Assembly (NCBI GenBank): GCA_030039815.1
Contig: JASHUW010000274.1
Location: forward strand, 1-7,331
DNA from: Alphaproteobacteria bacterium
Lineage (GTDB): Bacteria; Pseudomonadota; Alphaproteobacteria; ATCC43930; CGMCC-115725
Length of the DNA stretch: 7,331 nucleotides
Reading direction: 5' to 3'
Below the pieces are notes generated by a model, which did no database searches, was not told the origin of the DNA, and worked only from the letters and a program-made list of their open reading frames with translations. Shown piece by piece: positions 1 through 5,287 of this stretch. Position 1 is the first letter of the stretch; every line of letters starts with the position of its first letter. The position numbers and the translations under genes are program-made.

Positions 1-249
1 CGGCAGGAACGGTGGCTCGGGATGGGTCTCGTCGAGATATTCGACGATCGCCATCGACTGGGTTAGCGTGTCGCCGTCGACCTCCAGCGCCGGCACCAGG
101 CCCTGCGGGTTGATCGCGCGGTAAGCGTCGCCGCGCTGGTCGCCGCGCCGCAAATGGATGAATGCGTCCTCATAAGCGAGCCCCTTGAGGTTCAGCGCGA
201 TCCTCACGCGGAAGGCGGCGGACGAGCGGAAATACCCGAACAGTTTCAT
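1..249 (-). CDS. maiA: Maleylacetoacetate isomerase / zeta-class glutathione S-transferase, N-terminal part (truncated by window edge)
   Basis: The 83 visible codons form the thioredoxin-like N-terminal domain of a zeta-class GST. Seen: an SSAAFRVRIAL segment at residues 9-19, which matches the zeta signature SSxxxRVRIAL with the serine pair that supplies the active-site hydroxyl; the NPQGLVPAL cis-proline segment at 47-55; and QS at 64-65 followed by MAIVEYLDE, the glutathione gamma-glutamyl site. In this family the enzyme isomerises maleylacetoacetate to fumarylacetoacetate in tyrosine/homogentisate breakdown, in the cytoplasm, using glutathione. The cysteine found in the SSCxWR motif of many homologues is alanine here. 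ATG is the natural start because the FGYFRSS strand begins immediately, although no good ribosome binding site precedes it. It is the last visible gene of a minus-strand series. A broader-specificity GST is the alternative, since the C-terminal domain lies outside the window. Confidence 0.85.
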   Translation of the reverse strand, partial: MKLFGYFRSSAAFRVRIALNLKGLAYEDAFIHLRRGDQRGDAYRAINPQGLVPALEVDGDTLTQSMAIVEYLDETHPEPPFLP

Positions 250-346
250 GCGCAAGCAGCTCGACGACCCGGCTCTGTGGCGGCGCGACGTTACTCCGCC
301 GCCGCGGCGACGGAAAGGACGCCGATCCGGACTGGGCCGCGATTCG

Positions 347-362
347 CCGGCGGAGCCGCCGG
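347..362 (-). terminator. GC-rich hairpin after the small exported protein gene
   Basis: CCGGCGG and CCGCCGG form a perfect inverted repeat separated by two bases, in practice a 6-bp stem with a 4-base loop. It starts about 11 bases after the stop codon of the minus-strand gene ending at 373 and lies before maiA. No run of T follows, so it would be at best a weak or Rho-assisted terminator, or a processing or stabilising hairpin. The rest of the 250-372 gap shows nothing recognisable. Confidence 0.35.
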
Positions 363-372
363 ATTTGCCCGC

Positions 373-720
373 TCAATGCGGCGAATGTAGGGCGCGCTGG
401 TCTTCCTGCAGGCGAATGATGTCGTTCTTGGGCATGCTGCCCTGCGCCGCGGCGCGCTGCAGGTCGACCATGTTGACGGTAGGTTGTCCCGACGTGGGCA
501 TCTCGCCCAAAGGCTGCAGCATGCGCTGATAGCAGGCGTCCCGCGCGCCGGCATCGAGCCGGTTGAAGGTGTGATCCTGCATGAAGCACAGTTCGAGCGC
601 CTGCCGCTTTGCCGGATCGTCGGGATAGATGTCACGGTAGAAGGCGTTGACGATGCCCGGGTTCATCGCCGCGTACGCGCCGGCGCCGATCACGACAAGC
701 GCCAGCGCCGTGCGCTTCAT
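373..720 (-). CDS. Small exported or membrane-anchored protein of unknown function, two cysteines
   Basis: A 115-residue protein that I cannot assign to a named family. Residues 1-19 are MKRT followed by a hydrophobic stretch (ALALVVIGAGAYAAM), which reads as a signal peptide or single N-terminal membrane anchor. The remainder is polar, with FYRDIYPDDPAKRQALELC at about 27-45 and a second cysteine in DACYQRM (C63). Two cysteines 18 residues apart in an exported protein could form a disulfide. The C-terminal third (VDLQRAAAQG to ALHSPH) looks helical and is rich in Gln and charged residues. An alternative ATG four codons upstream (base 732) gives MGRTMKRT; the MKRT start is preferred for its typical signal-peptide n-region. 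It lies 76 bases downstream of the DivK-like gene on the same strand and could be cotranscribed with it. No function is proposed. Confidence 0.7.
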   Translation of the reverse strand: MKRTALALVVIGAGAYAAMNPGIVNAFYRDIYPDDPAKRQALELCFMQDHTFNRLDAGARDACYQRMLQPLGEMPTSGQPTVNMVDLQRAAAQGSMPKNDIIRLQEDQRALHSPH

Positions 721-796
721 GGTTCGCCCCATCCCGACCCCCAATGCCTTCGCCGTATCGCCGCGAACCGGACGCGACAAGCGGCAATTCGTCGCA

Positions 797-1216
797 TCAT
801 GCCGGCCACGGCCCCTCCGGCACACCGATATAGCCGCCAATTAGATTGAGAAAATCTTTAAGGATAATAGGCTTGGCGACATAAGCATCGCAACCGTGGT
901 CGAGCGCCCTTTTTTCGTCCCCGGCCATGGCGAAGGCGGTGACCGCAATGACCGGAATATGGCGGGTTTCGGGATTGGCCTTGAGCTGGCGCGTCGCTTC
1001 GAGCCCGGACAGGTCGGGCAGCTGCAAATCCATCAGAATCAGATCGGGCAAATGTTGACGCGCCCACTCGACCGCTTCCGCGCCGCGTCCGGTCGACATC
1101 ACCTCATAGCCGTGCGCCTCGAGGACGTCGTTGAGCAGTTTCATGTTCAGCTCGTTGTCTTCGACGACCAATATGCGCTTCGCTACGGGGTGCGATGGCT
1201 CTGTTGCTCCCGGCAT
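797..1216 (-). CDS. DivK-like single-domain response regulator
   Basis: A 139-residue stand-alone receiver domain with no output domain. Seen: the acidic pocket E19-D20 in VVEDNELNMKL, the phosphoacceptor D63 in LILMDLQLPDLSGLE, the switch threonine T93 in AVTAFAMAGDE, the aromatic switch residue Y112, and the invariant lysine K115 in AKP. The VEDNELNMKL, LEAHGYE and HIPVIAVTAFAM segments closely resemble Caulobacter DivK, the cytoplasmic regulator that links the PleC/DivJ kinases to the CckA-CtrA cell-cycle phosphorelay. In many alphaproteobacteria divK is followed by pleD; here no GGDEF gene follows, and the next gene encodes a small exported protein. The C-terminus (GGYIGVPEGPWPA) is not typical of DivK, so it may be a paralogue rather than the essential copy. 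The ATG at 1216 is the only ATG in frame close to the domain; its ribosome binding site is weak. It is divergent from mepA. Confidence 0.88.
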   Translation of the reverse strand: MPGATEPSHPVAKRILVVEDNELNMKLLNDVLEAHGYEVMSTGRGAEAVEWARQHLPDLILMDLQLPDLSGLEATRQLKANPETRHIPVIAVTAFAMAGDEKRALDHGCDAYVAKPIILKDFLNLIGGYIGVPEGPWPA

Positions 1217-1357
1217 GGTTCGAGCTTCGTTTAATCCCGGAGGAGGCCACCGGGCCTGATGGAACAGTAACGTCGGCCAACCGGAGTTCGCCGCAAATTG
1301 ATAGTTAATTCTATAAAACGCGATCGATTTTATCCTATTCGTAGTGGCGAGGGCTAG
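1217..1357. promoter_or_regulatory. Divergent control region between the divK-like gene and mepA
   Basis: The 141 bases between two divergent start codons include the most AT-rich stretch nearby (about 1295-1340), as expected of promoters facing both ways. Within it ATAAAA (1313-1318) and TTTTAT (1328-1333) form a 6-N9-6 inverted repeat that could be a small operator. I could not find a convincing -35/-10 pair with correct spacing for either direction, so individual promoters are not called. A GAGGG at about 1349-1353 is the likely ribosome binding site of mepA. Confidence 0.45.
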
Positions 1358-2281
1358 ATGGTGGGCAAAGCGATCGCACGATTCGCCCTGCTGCTGATTT
1401 TTTTTACGCCTGTCGCCTGCCGCGCCGGCGATCTGGCGGCGGCGGAAGCGGCCAAGCGCGCTCAGCTGACGGCGGCGCTTCCCACCGATGCAGCAAAGCG
1501 CGTGTTCGGCGGCATCGCCGAGCCCAGTGCCGGTCCGTGGCGCTCGATCGGCAGCTATGCCAAAGGCTGCATTGCCGGCGCCGTGCAGCTCCCGGCCGAT
1601 GGACCGAGCTGGCAGGTGATGCGCCCGGCGCGTAATCGCGCCTGGGGCAGTCCGGTGCTGATCGCCGCGATCGAGCGCCTCGCCGAAAGCCTGCCCAAGG
1701 TCAATGGCTGGGCGGGCCTGCTCATCGGCGATATCGGCCAGCCGCGCGGTGGGCCGATGGTGACCGGCCACGCCTCGCACCAGATCGGGCTCGACGCCGA
1801 TATCTGGCTGATGCCGATGCCGGAGCGGCGACTGAGCGTCGAGGAGCGCGACAATCTTCCGGCGGAGAGTTTGGTGACCGCCGACGGCAACAGTGTCGAT
1901 CGCACGCTGTGGAATTCGTCGTATCCAAAGCTTTACGAGGCGGTCGCGCGCATTCCCGAGCTGGCCCGCATGTTCGTCAATCCGGCAATCAAGCGCGAAC
2001 TGTGCACCGAGGCCGGCGGCGACCGCGACTGGCTGGCCAAGGTGCGGCCGTGGTGGGGCCATGACGACCATTTCCATATGCGGCTCACCTGTCCGCCCGG
2101 CCAGACCGAGTGCGAGAACCAAGACCCGGTGCCGCCGGGCGACGGTTGCGGCAAAGAGCTTGACTGGTGGTTCACCGAGGAAGCGCGGCACCCGAAGCCG
2201 AGCCCGCCTTCGCCGCCATTGCTCATGAGCCAGCTGCCACGCGAATGTGCCGCGGTCGCCGCGGCGCCGCCGGCGAAGTGA
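1358..2281 (+). CDS. mepA: Penicillin-insensitive murein endopeptidase MepA
   Basis: A 307-residue periplasmic LAS-family (M74) zinc peptidase. In the family it cleaves the D-alanyl-meso-diaminopimelyl cross-links of peptidoglycan and is not blocked by penicillin. Residues 1-23 form a signal peptide (hydrophobic core ARFALLLIFFTPVA, likely cleavage after CRA). The metal and active-site signature is complete: GHASHQIGLDAD (H138, H141, D148; HxxxxxxD) and WGHDDHFHMR (H235, H238, H240). These match E. coli H110/H113/D120 and H206/H209/H211 as I recall them. Besides C21 there are exactly six cysteines (71, 216, 245, 252, 264, 297). The spacings of 216-264 and 245-252 equal those of two E. coli MepA disulfides, and 71-297 fits the third. 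A proline-rich stretch (KPSPPSPP) precedes the last cysteine. C21 is not in a good lipobox because proline is at -3. The gene stands alone, divergent from the divK-like gene and followed by a repeat element. Confidence 0.93.
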   Translation: MVGKAIARFALLLIFFTPVACRAGDLAAAEAAKRAQLTAALPTDAAKRVFGGIAEPSAGPWRSIGSYAKGCIAGAVQLPADGPSWQVMRPARNRAWGSPVLIAAIERLAESLPKVNGWAGLLIGDIGQPRGGPMVTGHASHQIGLDADIWLMPMPERRLSVEERDNLPAESLVTADGNSVDRTLWNSSYPKLYEAVARIPELARMFVNPAIKRELCTEAGGDRDWLAKVRPWWGHDDHFHMRLTCPPGQTECENQDPVPPGDGCGKELDWWFTEEARHPKPSPPSPPLLMSQLPRECAAVAAAPPAK

Positions 2282-2284
2282 TCC

Positions 2285-2403
2285 GTCATTGCGACCCCGG
2301 ACTTGATCCGGGGAAGCAACCTCCTTCCGCCTTGGCCTCATCCTGTGGGAGATTGCCGCGTCGCCCCGCGGGCTTCGGCTAATTTCGCGCTCCTCGCAAT
2401 GAC
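2285..2403. repeat. Interspersed palindromic repeat (REP/MITE-like) with 10-bp terminal inverted repeats
   Basis: GTCATTGCGA (2285-2294) and TCGCAATGAC (2394-2403) are perfect inverted copies at the ends of a segment of about 119 bp. Directly inside the left end, CCCCGGA-CTTGA-TCCGGGG (2295-2313) is a perfect 7-bp stem. The right half (GATTGCCGCGTCGC, GGGCTTCGG, CGCTCCTCGCAATGAC) is the kind of sequence that recurs between genes in many alphaproteobacterial genomes, with read-through peptides like CHCEEREISRSPRGD. It begins 4 bases after the mepA stop and ends one base before the AAGGAG of the next gene, so it fills the whole gap. Transcribed, it could fold into a long hairpin acting as an mRNA 3' end or attenuator. 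Only one copy is in this window, so repetitiveness is inferred. Confidence 0.7.
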
Positions 2404-2416
2404 AAGGAGATGAGCC

Positions 2417-3523
2417 ATGGATGTCGGCATTCAGATGGTTTTCGCCAGCTACGGCTGGAACGACATCAGCGATGCGCAGGTATGGGACGAGGAAATCCGT
2501 CTCGCGCGGCTCGCCGACGAGCTGGGCTACGACGTGCTCTGGTCGGTCGAGCACCATTTCTACGACTACTCGTTCTGCCCCGATAACCTACAGCTGATGA
2601 GCTATTTGGCCGGGGTCACCGGCCACGCCGATCTCGGCACCGCGGCGGTGATCCTCCCCTGGCATGACCCGCTCCGTGTCGCCGAACAGGTTGCGATCCT
2701 CGATCAGGTCAGCGGCGGCCGTTTCCGCTTCGGGATCGGGCGCGGGCTGTCGCGGCGCGAGTTCGGCCATTTCCGCGGGCCGATCTCGATGGACGAATCG
2801 CGCGAGCGCTTCGACGAAGCCGCGCCGATGATCCTCAACGCACTGAAGAGCGGCTTCATGGAAGGCGACGGCAAGTTCTACAAGCAGCCGAAAACCCCGA
2901 TCCGCCCCAAGCCGACGAAGAGCTTCGAGGGCCGGACCTATGCGGTCGCTTCGAGCGAGGATTCGGTCGAGGCGGCCGCTCGCCTCAAGGCGCGCATGGT
3001 GATGTTCGCCGACCGGCCGTGGCCGATGCGCCTGCCGCAGATCGAGCGCCATCGCGAATTGTTTCGCAAGTTTCACGGCGTCGAGGCGCCGCCCTTCCTG
3101 ATCGCCGATTTCTGCATCTGCACGCCGACCATGGACGGGGTCGAGGATTTGGCGCGCCGGCACATGGGCTCGTTCGTCGACAGCAACCTTGAGCATTACG
3201 AGCTGCTGACCGGCCATTTCAGCCGCATCAAAGGCTATGACGCCTATGCCAAGAAGGCCGAGCTGGCGAAGGAGGCGGGCCGCGACGGTATCGTCGAGGC
3301 GTTCCTCAAGGCCGCGGTCTACGGTACGCCCGACCGCATCCTGCGCACGCTCGAAGAGCGGCGCGAAGCGGTCGGCGAGTTCGAACTGTGCACCTCGTTC
3401 CGCTTTGGGGGCACGCCCTATCCGCTCGCTGAGCAGTCGCTGCGGCTCTACGCCAAGGAAATCCTGCCGGTACTGCACGCGTGGAAGAGCGAGAGGCCAA
3501 AGGTCGCCGACGCGGCGAAGTGA
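2417..3523 (+). CDS. Luciferase-like (LLM class) flavin-dependent monooxygenase
   Basis: A 368-residue TIM-barrel flavin oxidoreductase of the bacterial luciferase superfamily, which uses reduced FMN or F420 and usually O2. Seen: N-terminal strand VGIQMVFASYGWND; the WSVEHHFYD motif with E45-H46-H47 typical of FMN-type members; GTAAVILPWHDPLRVAEQVAILDQVSGGR at 75-102 with the conserved DPLRVAEQ and LDQVSGGR elements; GIGRGLSRREF at 107-117 forming part of the flavin phosphate site; and ERFDEA at 130-135. Length and motif order fit a complete enzyme. The start is set by AAGGAG at 2404-2409, 7 bases before ATG. No signal peptide; cytoplasmic. The substrate cannot be read from sequence, and no flavin reductase or catabolic partner is adjacent, so the pathway is open. 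The start region abuts the repeat element, so promoter activity must come from within the repeat or from mepA read-through. Confidence 0.88.
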   Translation: MDVGIQMVFASYGWNDISDAQVWDEEIRLARLADELGYDVLWSVEHHFYDYSFCPDNLQLMSYLAGVTGHADLGTAAVILPWHDPLRVAEQVAILDQVSGGRFRFGIGRGLSRREFGHFRGPISMDESRERFDEAAPMILNALKSGFMEGDGKFYKQPKTPIRPKPTKSFEGRTYAVASSEDSVEAAARLKARMVMFADRPWPMRLPQIERHRELFRKFHGVEAPPFLIADFCICTPTMDGVEDLARRHMGSFVDSNLEHYELLTGHFSRIKGYDAYAKKAELAKEAGRDGIVEAFLKAAVYGTPDRILRTLEERREAVGEFELCTSFRFGGTPYPLAEQSLRLYAKEILPVLHAWKSERPKVADAAK

Positions 3524-3564
3524 CGTTCCGGTGGCGAAGACCGAGACCCGCTGATGAGAGCCGC

Positions 3565-3593
3565 AAGCAATATGGTAAATCGCCGGATTGCTT
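3565..3593 (+). other. Upstream inverted repeat in the leader of the response regulator
   Basis: AAGCAAT (3565-3571) and ATTGCTT (3587-3593) are a perfect 7-bp inverted repeat with a 15-base loop in the 106-base gap before the response regulator gene. It could be a DNA operator or a leader RNA stem upstream of the SD hairpin. No convincing -35/-10 pair was found next to it. Confidence 0.35.
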
Positions 3594-3605
3594 CTTGAGA
3601 ACTTT

Positions 3606-3629
3606 GTTTCCCCTCGCTAAGGGGGAAAC
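3606..3629 (+). promoter_or_regulatory. SD-sequestering hairpin in front of the response regulator start codon
   Basis: GTTTCCCC (3606-3613) and GGGGAAAC (3622-3629) are perfect 8-base complements with loop TCGCTAAG. The ATG follows at 3630 with no gap. The ribosome binding site (AGGGGGAA, 3620-3627) is contained in the 3' arm, so in the folded RNA it would be paired. This is the layout of RNA thermometers and other translation-gating leaders. That it is functional is inference. Confidence 0.55.
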
Positions 3630-4025
3630 ATGGATCTTCCGGAAAAAGACGTCCTCGTCGTGGACGACGAGCCCGGGGTGCGCGACGTCCTCGCGGGAAT
3701 TTTGCAGGACAACGGCTATGTCGTTGACGTGGCCGCAACGCTGGCCGAAGCAAAGAAGCTGCTCGGCGAATGCCGCTACAGTGTCGTGCTGGCGGATTGG
3801 CGCTTGCCGGACGGCGACGGTTCTGTCGTCGCCAACCTCGCAACGGCGGCGGGCTCCCATGCTTTCGTCATGAGCGGCTACCTGGCGAAGATGCTCCCCG
3901 GCAGCGTCGATGCGCGGCAGACGCTGATGAAGCCGATCATGCGTGCCGAATTGCTGGCCGCGGTGCGCGCCTGCGTGGGTCCCGCGCCGGCGCGGGATGG
4001 GGTGGAGGGCCGCCGGCCGGACTAA
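3630..4025 (+). CDS. Single-domain response regulator (receiver only)
   Basis: A 131-residue receiver domain: VLVVDDEPGVRDVL with the acidic pair D12-D13, phosphoacceptor D56 in VVLADWRLPDGDG, switch serine S82 in FVMSGY, and invariant K101 in LMKPI. All residues needed for aspartyl phosphorylation are present. No output domain follows; the last 15 residues (PAPARDGVEGRRPD) are a charged, Pro/Ala-containing tail. No histidine kinase is nearby, so it is an orphan whose partner cannot be named. It has the generic CheY/FixJ-receiver look and is not DivK-like, differing clearly from the gene at 797-1216. The start is fixed by the strong SD AGGGGGAA, which lies in a hairpin. Its TAA stop overlaps the TAG stop of the converging HtrA-like gene. 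Confidence 0.88.
   Translation: MDLPEKDVLVVDDEPGVRDVLAGILQDNGYVVDVAATLAEAKKLLGECRYSVVLADWRLPDGDGSVVANLATAAGSHAFVMSGYLAKMLPGSVDARQTLMKPIMRAELLAAVRACVGPAPARDGVEGRRPD
3980..3997. terminator. Perfect 18-bp palindrome near the convergent gene ends
   Basis: TCCCGCGCC followed by GGCGCGGGA is fully self-complementary (18 bp, no spacer). It lies inside the last codons of the response regulator gene and about 25 bases beyond the stop of the minus-strand HtrA-like gene. A hairpin there could terminate or stabilise the minus-strand transcript. Neither side has a T run, and a coding cause (codons for GPAPARD in GC-rich DNA) is possible. Confidence 0.3.
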
Positions 4026-5005
4026 TGCACCCGAGGCGCCTTGAGGAGGCGCGTGCGGTCCGCCGATGGGACGCGCACGGTCATCTGGTCTTTGTCGCGC
4101 TGCACCTGCAGCACGATCTCGCAGCCCGCTTGCCCGCTCGCCCACACGCGCCGCCAGAACGAGGCAAGGCTCGATACCGGGTCGTCGCGCACCGCGAGGA
4201 TGCGGTCGCCGGGTTTCAGGCCACTCTTGATCGCCGGGCCGCGCTCCGACATGCCGGCGACGACGACCGCGTTCTCGTCCTCGATCTCGGCGGCGTAGAG
4301 CCCGAGCCACGGCCGCGGCGGGCGGTTCGGCCGGCCGAAGGTCAGCATGTCGTCGAGGATCGGCGGCAGCAGGTCGATCGGCACCACCATGTTGACGTCG
4401 CGCCGCAGCTCCCGTCCGTTCGAGCGCTGCACGTGCAGCGAGCCGATGCCGACGAGGCTGCCGTCCTGCGCGATGAGCCCGGCGCCACCCCAGAACGGAT
4501 GCGCCGGTGCGGTGAAGATCGCGCGGTCGAGCAGGTATTCCCAATGCCCGGCGAATTCCTGGCGGGCGACGACGGTGGCGGCGATCGCATGGCGCCGTCC
4601 GCCCTCGGCGGCGATCACCACCTTGTCGCCGGCGCCGACGCGGATGCCGGTGCCCAGTTCGATGGCGGGCACGTTGAGCCGGCCGAGCGCCTGCACTAGC
4701 CCGAACCCGGTCTCCTGGTCGTAGCCGATCACCGTCGCCGGCACCGCGCCGCCAACCCCCGAAGTCAGCCAGATCGACTCCGCCTCGGTGATCAGATAGC
4801 CGATCGTGAGCACCAGCCCGTCCTTTCGGATCAGCACGCCGCTCCCGGCGCGCTCGGTGCCGAGCGTCGACGCGGTGAAAGCGTCTTCCGGGACAGTCGC
4901 CTGTAGCCCGAGAACGCCATTGAGCGTCTCGTCGAGATCGAAGGCGAAATCCTCAGCCTTGGGCTGAAGCTCGCTCGGAATTTCCCAGTCGATGGTGCGC
5001 GCCAT
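4022..5005 (-). CDS. Cytoplasmic HtrA/trypsin-like PDZ protein with degenerate catalytic triad
   Basis: A 327-residue protein with a trypsin-like double barrel (about 25-215) and one PDZ domain (about 230-315, starting PWLGLYAAEI and containing SGLKPGDRILAV). Protease-fold landmarks are clear: GSGVLIRKDGLVLT at 54-67, VIGYDQETGFGLVQ at 92-105 and WGGAGLIAQDG at 172-182. At the three catalytic sites of HtrA (TNNHV, DxxxDLA, GNSGG) this protein has TIGYL, DQETGFG and HPFWGG. Histidine is replaced by Y70, aspartate by G100 and serine by W172, so proteolysis is unlikely and a binding or scaffold role is more plausible. There is no signal peptide or membrane segment (MARTIDWEIPSEL start), unlike the periplasmic Deg proteases. 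Automated annotation would probably label it an S1C serine protease. ATG at 5005 is chosen because the longer open frame upstream runs through the riboswitch and cbtB antisense. It converges on the response regulator gene and is divergent from cbtB. Confidence 0.8.
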   Translation of the reverse strand: MARTIDWEIPSELQPKAEDFAFDLDETLNGVLGLQATVPEDAFTASTLGTERAGSGVLIRKDGLVLTIGYLITEAESIWLTSGVGGAVPATVIGYDQETGFGLVQALGRLNVPAIELGTGIRVGAGDKVVIAAEGGRRHAIAATVVARQEFAGHWEYLLDRAIFTAPAHPFWGGAGLIAQDGSLVGIGSLHVQRSNGRELRRDVNMVVPIDLLPPILDDMLTFGRPNRPPRPWLGLYAAEIEDENAVVVAGMSERGPAIKSGLKPGDRILAVRDDPVSSLASFWRRVWASGQAGCEIVLQVQRDKDQMTVRVPSADRTRLLKAPRVH

Positions 5006-5133
5006 GCTCGCAACTCGTCTTTGGCCTCTAGACCCGACTATAGCGCAGGGAGAGTGCCGCGCGATTTCATTTGTTGTCAAAACCCGCAAGTGCCAGCTGC
5101 TGCCCGCGTTCTTGTCGGCGTTGACAGGCCGAA

Positions 5134-5242
5134 GCGGCGAGCCGATGCTGCGTACCGGTTGAGGCGGAAGCCGGTGTGAGTCCGGCGCGGTCGCGCCGCT
5201 GTAATCGGCCGAGCAGCATCGGCCGGGAGCCAGACCCGCCGC
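5134..5242 (+). ncRNA. Cobalamin riboswitch upstream of cbtB
   Basis: The segment shows the conserved core of B12 aptamers. GGCGGAAGCCGGTG (about 5163-5175) is followed by GAGTCCGGCGCGGTCGC, then the box GCCGCTGT (5195-5202; usual GCCACTGT), and finally the B12 box GGGAGCCAGACCC (about 5225-5237). The fold closes as expected. GCGGCG (5134-5139) pairs with CGCCGC (5237-5242) as P1 around everything, and GCCGATGCTGC (5141-5151) pairs perfectly over 11 bp with GCAGCATCGGC (5213-5223) as the next stem. Such switches bind adenosylcobalamin or related cobalamins and turn downstream genes off when B12 is plentiful, which fits control of cobalt uptake. Stem assignments are by eye. Confidence 0.9.
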
Positions 5243-5287
5243 AACCCTGGCCCACTCGCAGGGACGCACGATCCCGAGGAGCTTCGC
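5243..5287 (+). promoter_or_regulatory. Expression platform and ribosome binding site of cbtB
   Basis: Between the aptamer and the cbtB ATG are two small hairpins that cannot form together. CCCTG (5245-5249) pairs with CAGGG (5259-5263), or GGGA (5261-5264) pairs with TCCC (5272-5275) right next to the SD GAGGA (5276-5280). No T-tract terminator is present, so switching at translation initiation is more likely than transcription termination. This is inference from base pairing alone. Confidence 0.45.

Noticed and set aside
1261..1288. GGAAC followed by GTT as an EcfG general-stress promoter upstream of mepA
   Set aside because: The spacing is about 20 bases and there is no proper CGTT at the expected distance, so it does not fit the consensus.
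1305..1320. CtrA-like half site (TTAA-N7-AAAC) upstream of the divK-like gene
   Set aside because: Only one half of the TTAA-N7-TTAA motif is present, in an AT-rich stretch where TTAA is expected by chance.
1217..2557. Upstream extension of the divK-like gene in the same open frame to 2557 (586 codons in all)
   Set aside because: The extension is antisense to mepA and runs through the repeat element. The receiver domain begins normally a few residues after the ATG at 1216.
2588..3478. Minus-strand open frame of 296 codons inside the luciferase-like monooxygenase gene
   Set aside because: It is fully antisense to a gene with strong family motifs; the translation shows no motif and is typical GC-rich shadow sequence.
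5037..5042. TATAGT on the minus strand as the -10 box of the HtrA-like gene
   Set aside because: No -35-like hexamer lies 16-18 bases upstream (ATCGCG there); the TTGACA at 5075-5080 is much too far away.
5121..5149. TTGACA (5121-5126) with GATGCT 17 bases on as a promoter for cbtB
   Set aside because: The resulting transcript would start near 5156 and lose the 5' arms of P1 and P2 of the riboswitch; the -10 is also poor. The true promoter must lie further upstream and I could not identify it.
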